64,000 nucleotides of DNA, from contig NZ_APHW01000022.1 of the NCBI RefSeq assembly GCF_002741985.1, positions 1-64,000 of the forward strand, written 5' to 3'. Of this stretch, positions 29,335 through 40,414 are shown piece by piece. The DNA comes from Vibrio rotiferianus CAIM 577 = LMG 21460 (GTDB lineage Bacteria > Pseudomonadota > Gammaproteobacteria > Enterobacterales > Vibrionaceae). Below the pieces are notes generated by a model that was given only the letters and a program-made list of their open reading frames with translations, ran no database searches and had not been told where the DNA came from. Position 1 is the stretch's first letter. Every line of letters begins with the position of its first letter. The position numbers were made by a program, and so were the translations under genes.

Positions 29335-30114
29335 TTAGAAGTCTTCTTCCAAGTACTCATCCAAGTATGCTTCTTCGTCTTCATCCACGTCATCAGTGTT
29401 GTTGATTTCTGCTTTGAAATCTTGACGTTGAAGATAAATATCACGCGTTAACACGTATGGATCTGGAGACGCTTCGAGCTGCGCTTCTTGTGGTACCACC
29501 AATGCACGTTTTTCCATGCCCTCAAGCGCCCACTTGCCTAAGCCTGCCCAGAAGTTAAGGTAAGAAAGCGGCACATACATGCCATCAACCGTATCTGTCA
29601 CTTCACGCAATGTATAAGGTCCATAACCTGGTATCATAAAATATGGCCCATTACCTACGCCATAGTGACCAACCGCATCGCTAAAGGCTTTATTATCATA
29701 CTTAGTAATACCTGCGGCAGTTGCTATATCAAACACCCCAAAGATACCAAAAGTGGTATTAATCCAAAAACGGTTAAAGTGATCCACCGCTTTCGTACCG
29801 TTACCCATCACCAGGTTGTTTACGACACTCGCAGGCTCATCTAAGTTTGCTAGTACGTTCGCGATCCCCGACCGAATAGGTACAGGTGTGTAATCGACAT
29901 AAGCTAGAGAAATTGGGCGTACTAGATATGGGTCTAGGTAATCGTAGTTTATTTCCCACATTGCTCGGTTAAAGCCTTCAAGTGGATCATAAACACTAGA
30001 GGTCGAGTTATTAACTTCACTTTCTTCGCTTGTTACTTCTTCAGGTGCAGATGAGCAACCTGTTAAGCCAACGGCAAGAAGTAGCAAAAAGGCAGATTTA
30101 CCCTTGTTATACAT
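29335..30114 (-). CDS. mlaA: Lipid asymmetry lipoprotein MlaA (VacJ)
   Basis: About 259 residues from MYNKGKSAFLLL; an ATG four codons upstream at 30126 is also possible. A lipoprotein signal with lipobox LTGC is present. MlaA forms a donut-like channel in the outer membrane that takes misplaced phospholipids and passes them to MlaC. Conserved segments include YDPLEGFNRAMWEINY and the GPYFMIPGYGPYTLRE stretch. The C-terminal tail is very acidic. It is convergent with fadL, as in E. coli. Confidence 0.95.
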   Translation of the reverse strand: MYNKGKSAFLLLLAVGLTGCSSAPEEVTSEESEVNNSTSSVYDPLEGFNRAMWEINYDYLDPYLVRPISLAYVDYTPVPIRSGIANVLANLDEPASVVNNLVMGNGTKAVDHFNRFWINTTFGIFGVFDIATAAGITKYDNKAFSDAVGHYGVGNGPYFMIPGYGPYTLREVTDTVDGMYVPLSYLNFWAGLGKWALEGMEKRALVVPQEAQLEASPDPYVLTRDIYLQRQDFKAEINNTDDVDEDEEAYLDEYLEEDF

Positions 30115-30138
30115 TGTCTGTTCCATACGAACTATTAC

Positions 30139-30203
30139 TATACCTAAATGTCCTTAGCTGCAGCATACAAGCTAAAGCGTGTATAAAAAGTCACTTGGGT
30201 ATA
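30139..30203. repeat. 65-bp palindromic repeat with terminal inverted repeats
   Basis: The ends are TATACCTAAATG (30139-30150) and, inverted, TATACCCAAGTG (30203-30192). The inside is also self-complementary (ATACA/TGTAT around AGCTAAAGCG). The same end sequence TATACCCAAGTGACTT recurs at 5654-5669 next to a FarS/fabB terminator. It looks like a short dispersed element lying between mlaA and the ccm operon. Confidence 0.7.
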
Positions 30204-30211
30204 AAAATAAA

Positions 30212-30236
30212 CGAAGGCCAGCAAAGCTGACCTTCG
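30212..30236 (-). terminator. Intrinsic terminator of the ccm operon
   Basis: The stem CGAAGGTCAGC/GCTGGCCTTCG on the minus strand (one G-U pair, loop TTT) is followed by the T-rich GTTTATTTTTAT. It lies about 80 bp past the ccmI stop. Confidence 0.85.
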
Positions 30237-30318
30237 TCATTCTACTCTATAGTTGGTGGGCGTACCACAAAGTGGTAAACACATTCACTATGGGCAGCGC
30301 ATACAATAAGCGTTACAA

Positions 30319-31536
30319 CTATTGATATTGATTATTAATGGTAACTTCTACCGGCTGACCAAAATCAACAACTTGGCTTTCACCGTGCCAATCTTGATCA
30401 CGTGTTGCTACATTACCGTCAGAGTCAACGCGAACACGTACGATCAACTTATCCAGTGAAGAAAGCTTTTGACCATCCATCATTGCATTGCCATCGTCCA
30501 ATACAACGGTGCGAGGGAATGTACCCAATGGGTAACGAGCTGCAGCAACTGGCATTGGAGAGCCATCTGCACGGTGAACCGATACAATCAATACCGCACT
30601 TGGATCCAGCTGCACGTCAGGTGCAACCTTAATGGTAACGGCCACACTCTTATCTGGTGACACCGCTTCGCCCATTTGCTTACGCGCACTTTCAATGCTG
30701 CGTCCCAGCATTTCATAACGGCTGTCTTCTGGACCAATCATTTGTTGCATGATACCCCAGTACTTAATTGCCGCTGGAAAATCTTGACGTTCGAATGCAT
30801 CAAATGCAAGTAACGAGAATACACGTAGATCGACGTAATCTTGCTGCATCAACTTACCTAGCAGCGAACGCGCTGTCGCCTGATCCATGTCGTCTTGAGA
30901 AAGCATTAGAGCTTGTGCGTAACCAAGTTGGACATCAGGATCATTCGGCTCTAGCTTGTATGCTTTTTCCATTGCATCAATTGAAGTTGTTACATCGCGA
31001 TTAGCCAGAGCGATACGACCTAGTAGCAACCAACCTGTCGAATCTTCTGGCTGGTAGTGTAGACGAGTACGAAGCGCCAAAGATAAGTCGGCCATTTCAT
31101 CATCACTTAATGGCTCAGATGAAGCAGACATCAACTTTTTAGAAAGCTCAGGAAGGTTAGATGTCACCTCTTGCCACTGCACCACATCTTGAGAAGCACC
31201 AAACTTGTAGTACAAACCATAACTCAGAGCTACAGTCAGAATCACAGATGGAATCAAGACGGCAATCGGGGAAACCTTGGTTTCTTTCTGCGTTTTTTCT
31301 CCTGGAATGTCATCCAGAAGAGATTGTTTTAGATCTGAAATCAGATCATCTTGACTCTCAACCAGACCTTCATCTGTTTCTTCAGCAAGTTCAGAAAGGC
31401 GGTCTTTATAGAACGCCTTGTTGAGTTCATCACGTAACACTTCATCGTTGTTGGCTTTTTGCTTAAGCAATGGTAGTGCAACTAACGCACACGCTATCAG
31501 CGTTAGAACAACGGTAGAAATCCAAAATAGTGTCAT
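30319..31536 (-). CDS. ccmI: Cytochrome c biogenesis protein CcmI
   Basis: 405 residues. Two membrane helices (about 1-25 and 93-113) flank a cytoplasmic loop with a coiled-coil character, followed by a periplasmic TPR region (about 160-290) and a C-terminal beta-rich domain. CcmI holds apocytochrome c for the CcmF/CcmH haem ligation complex; this length matches the E. coli CcmH C-terminal domain plus the separate-gene form. It overlaps the upstream ccmH by 1 bp (TAATG). Last gene of the operon. Confidence 0.92.
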   Translation of the reverse strand: MTLFWISTVVLTLIACALVALPLLKQKANNDEVLRDELNKAFYKDRLSELAEETDEGLVESQDDLISDLKQSLLDDIPGEKTQKETKVSPIAVLIPSVILTVALSYGLYYKFGASQDVVQWQEVTSNLPELSKKLMSASSEPLSDDEMADLSLALRTRLHYQPEDSTGWLLLGRIALANRDVTTSIDAMEKAYKLEPNDPDVQLGYAQALMLSQDDMDQATARSLLGKLMQQDYVDLRVFSLLAFDAFERQDFPAAIKYWGIMQQMIGPEDSRYEMLGRSIESARKQMGEAVSPDKSVAVTIKVAPDVQLDPSAVLIVSVHRADGSPMPVAAARYPLGTFPRTVVLDDGNAMMDGQKLSSLDKLIVRVRVDSDGNVATRDQDWHGESQVVDFGQPVEVTINNQYQ

Positions 31537-32021
31537 TACTTCTTATCTCCGTTGTTCTCATCATCAAGCAGTGATTTAAGGCGCGCCTCTTTATCCGCGT
31601 CCCATTGCTCATCATTAGCTTGTACGGCTTTCGCTTTTGATTTTCGGCTACGTAGCACGATCAAACCAAAGCCACCTAGTACCACTGCTAGCGGCCCTAG
31701 CCACAGAATTGCAGTCGCAAAAGTAAACGGAGGATTGTAAGTCACGAAATTACCATAACGAGCAATCATGTAATCCACGATCTCATCTTTCGACTTACCT
31801 TCTTTGGTCATTTCGTACACTTTGTGGCGTAGGTCTTGAGCCAATTCCGCATTCGAATCAGAGATTGTGTTGTTCTGACATTTTGGACAACGCAGAGTAT
31901 GACCAAGTTCTTTGAACTGTTGTTCTTGCTCTAGGTTATCAAACTCATACACTTCAATCGCTGCATGGGCAGCAAGAGAAAACGTCAAGGCAGCGAAAGC
32001 CGCTAGAATTAACTTTCTCAT
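31536..32021 (-). CDS. ccmH: Cytochrome c maturation thiol oxidoreductase CcmH (CcmL)
   Basis: 161 residues. A signal peptide ends near AAHA. The periplasmic CxxC is in LRCPKCQNNTISDSNA, the RCPxC signature of the family, and one membrane helix lies at about 104-124. It reduces the haem-binding cysteines of apocytochrome c. The family here is the short form, with the CcmI function encoded separately downstream. Overlaps ccmG by 4 bp. Confidence 0.95.
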   Translation of the reverse strand: MRKLILAAFAALTFSLAAHAAIEVYEFDNLEQEQQFKELGHTLRCPKCQNNTISDSNAELAQDLRHKVYEMTKEGKSKDEIVDYMIARYGNFVTYNPPFTFATAILWLGPLAVVLGGFGLIVLRSRKSKAKAVQANDEQWDADKEARLKSLLDDENNGDKK

Positions 32022-32572
32022 TGCTTCGCCTCCTCTACCAACTTGGTGTAAAGCGGTTCTAATGTTTCCGCCCAGTTACGTGGATTTACATCACCGACAT
32101 GGCGGTAACGAATCACACCATTTGCATCGATAACGAACGTTTCAGGAGCCCCGTATACACCTAGGTCTAGACCTAGCATACCGCTACCATCAAACAAGCT
32201 GATCAGGTATGGGTTACCAAGATCATTCAACCAACCGATGGCTTTGTTACGATCATCTTTGTAGTTCATACCGATGATCTTAACGCCTTTACCAGCCAAT
32301 TCGTTTAGGTATTTATGCTCAGCATAACAAGTCGGACACCACGTCGCCCAAACGTTCAGCAGCAAAGGTTCGCCTTTGAAAATAGACTGATCGTATTGCT
32401 TGCCTGGTTCCGCGAGATCTTCTAAGTGAAACTCAGGAACAGGTTTACCCACTAATACAGATTCGAGCTTAGTTGGATCGTCACCTTCTTGGTTGCGAAC
32501 TAACTGAGTTGCAAAGATACCCGCTAACACCATGAAAGCGACCAACGGGATAAATAAGACTTTCTTATTCAT
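32018..32572 (-). CDS. ccmG: Thioredoxin-like CcmG (DsbE)
   Basis: 184 residues. An N-terminal membrane anchor (5-22) precedes a thioredoxin fold with active site WCPTC (in VWATWCPTCYAEHKYL). The family GVYGAPETF loop, with its cis-proline, is present. It transfers reducing power from DsbD/CcdA to CcmH and apocytochrome c. It starts 1 bp after the ccmF stop. Confidence 0.95.
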   Translation of the reverse strand: MNKKVLFIPLVAFMVLAGIFATQLVRNQEGDDPTKLESVLVGKPVPEFHLEDLAEPGKQYDQSIFKGEPLLLNVWATWCPTCYAEHKYLNELAGKGVKIIGMNYKDDRNKAIGWLNDLGNPYLISLFDGSGMLGLDLGVYGAPETFVIDANGVIRYRHVGDVNPRNWAETLEPLYTKLVEEAKQ

Positions 32573-32573
32573 T

Positions 32574-34558
32574 TTATGCCTCCTTCTCCGCTAGCTTTGA
32601 CTTTTCGTCTTTCTTAGCCGCTTTTCGGAAGCGGTAGCGTCTATCTGAGATAGCCAGTGCACCACCCAAAGACATGATCAATGAACCAGCCCAGATCCAA
32701 CGAACGAATGGTTTGTAGTAAATACGAACGGCCCAAGAACGGTTATCTTCTAGACGCTCACCCATTGCAATGTATAGATCGCGAGTGATACCACGGTCGA
32801 TTGCCGCTTCTGTCATCATTGACTTCGCCGTACGGTAGAAACGTTTCTCAGCGTGCAGTGTGTTCACATACTTACCATCATTGGTGATTTCGAAGTCCGC
32901 GATGTAACCATCGTAGTTTGGACCATCTTTGTCACGTAGGCCTGAGAAGTAGAAATCGTAACCGTAAATCTTAAAGTGCTCACCAGGTGCCAAGCGTACA
33001 TCACGTTCGATGCTGTAGTTTTGCACCATTGCAATACCAATCACGGTAACCGCAAGACCAATGTGACCCAGCATCATTGCCCAGTGGCTACGTTGAAGTT
33101 TACGAACACCTTCGCCGAAGCTATGACGGTGCGTAGCACGCTCGTACAACTCAAAGCCATGCATTGCGATGATCCAGATTGCCATCACCCAACCGACGTA
33201 AGCCATCACTGAGAAGAAGTCAGCGAACAGGAACACGCACACGGCAGCCAATGCGAAAGCAAGCACACCAGAAACAATCATTGGCTTAATAAGCTTAGAT
33301 AGATTGTCGCGCTTCCAACGAATCATAGGACCAATGCCTAATAGGAAGGCAAACGGCATCATCAACCATGCGAACAGCATGTCGAAGAATGGTGCACCGA
33401 TAGATACTGAACCAAGACCAATTTGTTTGTGAACCAATGGCAACAAGGTACCAACCAATACTACGACTAGCGCAGCAATCAGAAGAACGTTGTTAGCAAG
33501 TAGCGCGTTCTCACGCGACACCAAATCAAAATTACCACGTACGCGAACCGCTGCACCTTTCACAGCGAATAGCAGGAGTGAGCCACCGATTACAAAGACT
33601 AGGAAACCTAGGATAAACATGCCGCGAGATGGATCAGACGCGAACGCGTGTACCGATACCAAGATACCGGAACGAACCAAGAAGGTACCAAGCAAACTTA
33701 ATGAGAATGCTGAGATCGCTAGAAGTACTGTCCACGCTTTAAATGTACCGCGTTTTTCCGTTACCGCTAGAGAGTGCATTAATGCTGTACCCGCCAGCCA
33801 AGGCATGAATGATGCGTTTTCTACTGGATCCCAGAACCACCAGCCGCCCCAGCCCAGTTCGTAGTAAGCCCACCAAGAACCTAGTGCAATACCTAGTGTT
33901 AGGAATACCCAAGCTGCCGTTGTCCAAGGACGAGACCAACGAGCCCAAGCCGTATCAAGACGACCTGTCATTAAAGACGCAATCGCAAACGAGAATGCAA
34001 CCGAGAAACCTACGTAACCCATGTAAAGCATTGGTGGGTGAACGATCAAACCCGGGTCTTGAAGAAGTGGGTTCAAATCACGACCATCTACCGGGAAGAA
34101 TGGCAGTGTACGTAGGAATGGGTTTGAAGTAAGAATGATAAACAGTAAGAAGCCTACTGAGATCATACCCATTACAGCAAGTACACGTGCCACAGATTCT
34201 TGTGGCATGCCACGGCTGAAAGTCGCCACAGCAACTGTCCATGCGGCTTGGATAAGCACCCAAAGCAATAATGAACCTTCGTGCGCCCCCCCCAAACTGC
34301 CGTCAAACGGTAGTACCAAGGTAATTGGCTGTTTGAGTTACTTGCTACGTATTGCAGCGTGAAGTCGTTGGTATAAAAACCCCAACACAAAATAGCAAAT
34401 GAGAAAAACAACATGATAAACATCGACCATGAAAGCGGTCGTGCTGTGTTCATCAGCATAGTGTTGTTATTTGATGCGCCCCATAATGGCAGCACACTTA
34501 GGAGCACCGCCATCGCAAGCGAGAGTATGAGGGCAAAGTGACCGATTTCTGCAATCAT
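32574..34558 (-). pseudogene. ccmF: Haem lyase subunit CcmF, frameshifted in a C8/G8 run
   Basis: The N-terminal frame starts [16 protein letters not shown] at 34558 and is normal up to LTAVWGG. There, eight G (C8 at 34286-34293 on plus) replace the six needed for VWGAHEGSLLLWVL. The rest of the protein is open in the shifted frame to 32574, with the haem-binding WWD domain (GWGGWWFWDPVENASFMPWL) and many membrane helices. Removing two bases gives 660 residues, the family length. CcmF ligates haem to apocytochrome c. As written, the product would stop after 128 residues, losing all function. Base-call error is quite possible. Confidence 0.9.
34286..34293. other. C8 homopolymer at the ccmF frameshift
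   Basis: Eight C on the plus strand; six restore the CcmF frame. The same +2 excess is seen in fadI and flhB. Confidence 0.95.
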
Positions 34559-35040
34559 TGGTCGCTTCCTTGTTTTTGTTCAGTAGTGTACTGCAAAGGT
34601 TCATGCGTTTTCTTCATTGCTTCCGCAATTTCAGGTGGCATGTACTCTTCATCGTGTTTCGCGAGAACCTCGAAAGCTTTCACGGTAGTCGCATCTTCAA
34701 GTACGCCTTGAGCAACAATACCTTGCCCTTCTCGGAACAAATCTGGAAGAATACCTTCATAAACGATGGTTACTTTAGGGCCAACGTCATGGAGGTCAAA
34801 TCGTACTTTTAGCGATTCAGGGTCTCGGCGTACCGAACCTTCAACGACCATACCGCCAATGCGAAGGCGCTGACCAACTTCTGGCTTTGTACCATCAGGT
34901 TTACCGTTCACCAATTCCGTCGGCGTGTAGAATAGATCCATATTTTGGTTGAGCGCATAAAGCATCAAACCGATGGTGGCACTAATACCGATAAAGATCG
35001 CTAAAACGATGCCTAGCCTCTTTTTACGTCTCGGGTTCAT
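34555..35040 (-). CDS. ccmE: Haem chaperone CcmE
   Basis: 161 residues. One N-terminal membrane anchor (9-29) precedes an OB-fold periplasmic domain. The covalent haem ligand is H129 in [12 protein letters not shown], with Y133 for axial binding, matching H130 and Y134 of E. coli. Flexible polar C-terminus. It overlaps ccmF by 4 bp and ccmD by 4 bp. Confidence 0.96.
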   Translation of the reverse strand: MNPRRKKRLGIVLAIFIGISATIGLMLYALNQNMDLFYTPTELVNGKPDGTKPEVGQRLRIGGMVVEGSVRRDPESLKVRFDLHDVGPKVTIVYEGILPDLFREGQGIVAQGVLEDATTVKAFEVLAKHDEEYMPPEIAEAMKKTHEPLQYTTEQKQGSDQ

Positions 35041-35249
35041 AACGTGTTCTCCATATTCTTCGCCGCGTCGATGCGCGATTGACGATCAATTTTCGCTTTC
35101 ACCTCTTTCAACAGTGCATCCCCACGGCGGATGCTTGAAATCAGAAGAATAAGCATAGATAAGAATGTAATACCAAACGCGCTCCATACATAAGCTGCGT
35201 AACCACCCATGGCAAATAGTTCGCTCAGAGATTCAAAATGCATAATCAA
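35037..35249 (-). CDS. ccmD: Haem exporter accessory protein CcmD
   Basis: 70 residues with one membrane helix (about 14-37, [21 protein letters not shown]) and a basic cytoplasmic tail. CcmD helps release holo-CcmE from the CcmABC complex. Size and position between ccmC and ccmE are diagnostic. Confidence 0.93.
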   Translation of the reverse strand: MIMHFESLSELFAMGGYAAYVWSAFGITFLSMLILLISSIRRGDALLKEVKAKIDRQSRIDAAKNMENTL

Positions 35250-35254
35250 TTACC

Positions 35255-35997
35255 TCACTGAGTTTTTTCAGTCGCGAGCTTACGCACCCAAGGGCGGTGA
35301 CTCTCTTTGCTGATAATTTCGTTACGGAAGCGCACCATCGTGACGGCGCCAAAGAAGAACGCAAAACCAAAGATGTTTAGCAATAATGGCCAAAGCATGT
35401 TGGATGAGATGGATGGTTTTTCAAATTTAGTAATAGTCGCGCCTTGGTGTAACGTGTTCCACCATTCTACTGAGAAGTGAATGATTGGTAGGTTAACAAC
35501 GCCCACGATAGCCAAAATGCCGGCTGCTTTTGCTGCTGTTTTCTGATCGTCAAACGCGTGGTACAACGCTATAACGCCAAGGTAAAGGAATAGAAGAATA
35601 AGCTCTGAAGTTAGGCGTGCATCCCATACCCACCAAGTACCCCACATTGGTTTACCCCAAACGGCCCCTGTAAGTAGGGCAATAAAGGTAAATACCGCAC
35701 CAATAGGAGCCATTGCAAGTGCAGCCATATCTGAAAGGCGAACCTGCCACACTAAACCGATAAATGCGGCGATAGCATAGACATGTACACACCCATCGAC
35801 CAAATAGCCGAAGGTACGTGGATGTAGATGATTCGGAAACTATCACCTTGTTGGTAGTCCGAAGGCGCAAAGGCAAGGCCCCAAACGGTACCAACCGATA
35901 AGCATACGAGGGCCAATGCTGCAAACCAAGGGAGCAGTTTACCACTAAGGTGATAGGCTGCTTCTGGCTTGGCGTAAGGATGTAGCCATTTCCACAT
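35255..35997 (-). pseudogene. ccmC: Haem exporter CcmC, frameshifted by one missing base
   Basis: The frame from 35997 ([17 protein letters not shown]) is normal to VYMSM and then leaves frame at about 35776, where ATGGCTATC would be expected but ATGCTATC is present. The family sequence resumes in the next frame ([13 protein letters not shown] ... MWGTWWVWDARLTSELILL) to 35255. Adding one base gives 247 residues, the family length. The WWD haem-binding motif and the C-terminal half are in the second frame. CcmC loads haem onto CcmE. This site is not a homopolymer of note (GG to G). Confidence 0.9.
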
Positions 35998-36105
35998 GTT
36001 AAGTTCTCACTCTTACTTCAGGGACACTGTCGTGACGGCCGAGACCGTAGCAGTGCTTTAATAATAATTCTTTGATCAAACGTCGCTTAAATTGCTTTTA
36101 TTGAG

Positions 36106-36783
36106 TTAGTTAACACTAACTCGCAATGCTGCGCTGATGGCGAATGGCGTAAGGGTCATCGCTCCCATCAGCATTGCGCCTAAAATTGCCAGTTGTCCGT
36201 TATACGACATACCTAATGCCGCAGCATCAATTGCGGACGTTGCGAAAATCAGAATCGGGATGTAGAGCGGAAGAATGAGCAAACTCAAAAGAACGCCGCC
36301 TTTTTGCAACCCAACCGTCAGTGCTACGCCAATAGCACCAATAAAACTCAGCGTCGGAGTACCGATAATTAATGTCAGTACAATCGATAGCCAAGTATTA
36401 AAATCAAGAGAAAGCAGAACCGCCAATAAAGGGCTGATTAAAATCAGAGGCAATCCCGTCAGTAACCAGTGAGCTATGACCTTTGAAATCACAACAAGTT
36501 GCAATGGAATTGGCATCAGCATCATTTGCTCAAGCGCGCCATCTTGATAATCATCACGGAATAAACGCTCTAATGATAATAAGGCAGACAGCAGTGCAGC
36601 AACCCAAACAATGCCAGCTGCAATACGTGCTAACAAATTAGGCTCAGGACCGATGCTGAGAGGGAAAAGTGTGATCACGATGATGAAGAACCACAACGGG
36701 TTCAAGATGTCCGCTTGACGGCGAAATGCAATCAAAAGCTCGCGGCGGATAATGGTAGTCATGGCCGAAATCATATCAATCAC
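36106..36783 (-). CDS. ccmB: Haem exporter ABC permease CcmB
   Basis: 225 residues with six predicted membrane helices; begins near [24 protein letters not shown], the conserved cytoplasmic start. Works with CcmA and CcmC to drive release of holo-CcmE. It overlaps ccmA by 8 bp. A 108-bp gap separates it from ccmC with no terminator seen. Confidence 0.95.
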   Translation of the reverse strand: MIDMISAMTTIIRRELLIAFRRQADILNPLWFFIIVITLFPLSIGPEPNLLARIAAGIVWVAALLSALLSLERLFRDDYQDGALEQMMLMPIPLQLVVISKVIAHWLLTGLPLILISPLLAVLLSLDFNTWLSIVLTLIIGTPTLSFIGAIGVALTVGLQKGGVLLSLLILPLYIPILIFATSAIDAAALGMSYNGQLAILGAMLMGAMTLTPFAISAALRVSVN

Positions 36784-37393
36784 CCAGTTTTATTTTTCTA
36801 AGTTTCGGGCTGTCTGCAAACATGTCTTGGTGCGTGGTTAAGATCACGATCCCGCCGTTGTCTGCATGACTTGCGAATAGAGACTCGAGCACTTTAACGC
36901 CTTGCTTATCGATTGCAGTAAGAGGCTCGTCCAGAATCCATAAGATTTGATTGCTTAACCACAGCCGTGCCAACGCAACACGACGCTGCTGTCCAGCAGA
37001 AAGCTGTGCTACAGGCACGTCTTCTCTGCCCGCGAGCCCCACTTGAGTGAGCGCAGCAAAGATATCTTCGTTAGAGGAACGATTATTATGGATAGATTGG
37101 TAAAAGCGCAGGTTTTCAAACGCGGTCAGTTCACGTTTAACACCTGTTTGATGCCCTAAGAAAAGTAAATCTTGATGGAAAACATCACGAGATTTCTCAA
37201 CCTCTTCTCCCTTCCATTTAATGATGCCTTCGTCTCTATCACCTAACCCAGTGACAATACGTAGCAATGTCGTTTTTCCGGTGCCGTTACGTCCTTCAAT
37301 TTGGACCAATTCACCAGGTCTAATTTCGAATTGCAGGTTTTCAAACAGGACCCTTTCATCACGGATCGCAGTTAGGTTAGAGACTTCTAACAT
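36776..37393 (-). CDS. ccmA: Haem exporter ABC ATPase CcmA
   Basis: 205 residues. Walker [10 protein letters not shown] (about 35-43), ABC signature [14 protein letters not shown] and Walker [14 protein letters not shown] are all intact. It powers the CcmABCD complex. First gene of the ccm operon, about 20 bp downstream of a good promoter. Confidence 0.96.
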   Translation of the reverse strand: MLEVSNLTAIRDERVLFENLQFEIRPGELVQIEGRNGTGKTTLLRIVTGLGDRDEGIIKWKGEEVEKSRDVFHQDLLFLGHQTGVKRELTAFENLRFYQSIHNNRSSNEDIFAALTQVGLAGREDVPVAQLSAGQQRRVALARLWLSNQILWILDEPLTAIDKQGVKVLESLFASHADNGGIVILTTHQDMFADSPKLRKIKLGD

Positions 37394-37421
37394 AGGGCTT
37401 CAACTAAAAAATGAACGAGCC

Positions 37422-37450
37422 GCTATATTAACACAGCTTAGTTGTGACAA
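37422..37450 (-). promoter_or_regulatory. Sigma-70 promoter of the ccm operon
   Basis: On the minus strand, TTGTCA (37450-37445), 17 bp, TATAGC (37427-37422). Start expected near 37415, about 20 bp before the ccmA ATG. Confidence 0.65.
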
Positions 37451-37564
37451 AACAGGATAAGAAAGCGATGATGTATGTAAGTTCGTGAGTTTTTGTTAAC
37501 TTACTGTCACATTTTAATAAAATTAACTATAACTGGTTATAAGCTTTTATTTTAAAAATAAAAA

Positions 37565-37580
37565 AGGAGCCGAAGCTCCT
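37565..37580 (-). terminator. Terminator of the chemotaxis operon
   Basis: AGGAGC-loop-GCTCCT is followed by TTTTTT and a T/A-rich tail on the minus strand, 10 bp past the stop of the DUF2802 gene, the last gene of the long fla/che block. Confidence 0.85.
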
Positions 37581-37589
37581 AAGTTTTGT

Positions 37590-38081
37590 TTATCGACGTC
37601 TTCCTCGCGAGGGGTGTCGATGCTCATCAGACGGGTGTCCACTTAAAGGTGGAATTTTTTCCTTACCTGCAAGCTTCTTCTGTAAAGAGAGCATCAATTC
37701 CGCCTCTGCTTTTGGTAGTTCGCACTCTTCGATCAGCTCATTGATATCAGCACCCAATTGAACCATTTTTGTTGCTCGGCTATACAAACGTCCGTCTGTA
37801 TCCGCATGCTCAAGTTCATGTATGCGCTCGCTTAAATGCTGGATGATATCTTGCTGCTCTGAAACTTTTTGCCCTAATCCAATGACAACCGAACGAACTT
37901 CCAATAGCTGTTTATTGAGTTTTTGAGTCTCTTTCTCTGCATGGCGATACTGAGCACGCTGCTGATCCAATTGCTTTTGCAATCCAGAGCGTATCCGTGC
38001 AACCGATAACAGCAAGACTAAGACAATAAAGACAACCCCACCAATAATAAGCGGGGCTGAAAGGAAGGAGTCTTCAATCAT
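37590..38081 (-). CDS. DUF2802 family protein
   Basis: 163 residues. One N-terminal membrane helix (about 10-28) is followed by a coiled coil (about 33-90) and an HTH-like helical segment (SRATKMVQLGADINELIEECELPKAEAELMLSL), then a basic tail (HRHPSRGRRR). It matches the DUF2802 family found at the end of Vibrio che operons. Function unknown; membrane anchoring and position suggest a role near the array or flagellum. Overlaps cheW by 1 bp. Confidence 0.82.
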   Translation of the reverse strand: MIEDSFLSAPLIIGGVVFIVLVLLLSVARIRSGLQKQLDQQRAQYRHAEKETQKLNKQLLEVRSVVIGLGQKVSEQQDIIQHLSERIHELEHADTDGRLYSRATKMVQLGADINELIEECELPKAEAELMLSLQKKLAGKEKIPPLSGHPSDEHRHPSRGRRR

Positions 38082-38575
38082 TATAGGTGAGCCATCTCAT
38101 CCCATTCGTCTTCGCTTAGTAGCTTGTTCAAATCAACTAGGATTAGCAACTTACCATCACGGTTGCTCACACCTTGGATGAACTTAGCACTTTCATCAGT
38201 ACCTACTGAAGGCGTAGTGTCGATCTCTGACGAACGTAGGTAAACAACTTCAGCTACGCTATCTACCAGAATACCAATAACTTGACGTTCTGATTCAATC
38301 ACGATGATACGAGTGTTATCTGTTACTTCGCCTTCCATTAGGCCAAAGCGCGAACGCGTATCAATAACGGTAACCACATTACCACGTAGGTTGATAATAC
38401 CTAGAACGTAATCTGGCGCACCTGGAACTGGTGCAATTTCAGTGTAGCGAAGCACTTCACGAACTTGCATTACATTGATGCCGTAAGTTTCTTCTTCTAG
38501 TTGGAACGTCACCCACTGAAGAACTTCGTCATTCGATGTATCTTTCTTCACTTCTACTTCAAAAGCTTGAGACAT
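38081..38575 (-). CDS. cheW: Chemotaxis coupling protein CheW
   Basis: 164 residues, one CheW domain covering most of the protein (WVTFQLEEETYGINVMQVREVLRYTEIAPVPGAPDYVLGIINLRGNVVTVID). It bridges receptors and CheA in the polar array. 36 bp separate it from parP. Confidence 0.96.
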   Translation of the reverse strand: MSQAFEVEVKKDTSNDEVLQWVTFQLEEETYGINVMQVREVLRYTEIAPVPGAPDYVLGIINLRGNVVTVIDTRSRFGLMEGEVTDNTRIIVIESERQVIGILVDSVAEVVYLRSSEIDTTPSVGTDESAKFIQGVSNRDGKLLILVDLNKLLSEDEWDEMAHL

Positions 38576-38611
38576 AGTAAATCCTCGTTTATGTCGTTCC
38601 CGACCACAATT

Positions 38612-39629
<1,018 letters not shown>

Positions 39630-39640
<11 letters not shown>

Positions 39641-40406
39641 TTGCTAACCTCTCTAGATAGATCAGCAACTGTTTATAAGCAAAGACCCCTCGGCTTCCTG
39701 ATGCAAAGTGCGACGCTGGTAAGCGCTTCAAACTTGCATCTCTAAACTTAGTATCAATTGGCACTGCTGAAGTCCAAACCTTGTCTGGGTAATCTTTCTT
39801 CAACTGGGTCAATGTCTGCAAAGATGCTTTGGTGCGTTTGTCATACATCGTAGGTACGATCGTTACTTTAAACTCATCTTTGCGAGACTTTTGCATGATG
39901 GTCAAAGTGCGAATCATCCGTTCCAAACCTTTCATTGCCAAAAATTCAGTTTGGACAGGAATCAAAATTCGATCGCTTGCAGCAAGTGCATTTACCATCA
40001 TTACACCCAGTATTGGCGGGCAATCAATCAGTACGTAATCGTAATCTTGTTCGACTGCTTGTAGGGCTCTTTTTAAGATCAGTCCCATGCCGCTGCGATT
40101 CCCCATCACTCGATCAAGCGTCGCTAATGACATATGAGCAGGGATAATATCGATGCCTTCAACCTGAGTTTCAAGAATCAATGGACGAACTGTACTACTG
40201 TTAAACGTTCTTAGCTGGAAAAGGTCGAACAAGCTTGAACTCACCGCATCTGGGTCAAAGCCAAGGTAGGTCGTCAACGATGCATGAGGGTCGGTATCAA
40301 CCATCAATACACGATGCCCTTTTTGGCTTAACAAACCAGCTAACGTCACAGTCGATGTCGTTTTTCCTACACCACCTTTTTGGTTAGCTACACTCCAAAC
40401 GATCAT
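39630..40406 (-). CDS. parC: ParA-like ATPase ParC (chemotaxis array positioning)
   Basis: 258 residues. Deviant Walker A KGGVGKTTS at 10-18, switch segments DTDPHAS and VLIDCPPILG. It is a MinD/ParA-family ATPase; in vibrios ParC recruits chemotaxis proteins to the pole via HubP. Its place between cheB and parP, far from any origin or plasmid gene, supports this over a plasmid partition role. Confidence 0.9.
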
Positions 40407-40414
40407 GATTTTTC

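Noticed and set aside
34060-34085. tRNA-like GGGTTCAAATC motif
   Set aside because: It lies in the conserved ccmF coding region and no cloverleaf arms or acceptor stem can be drawn.
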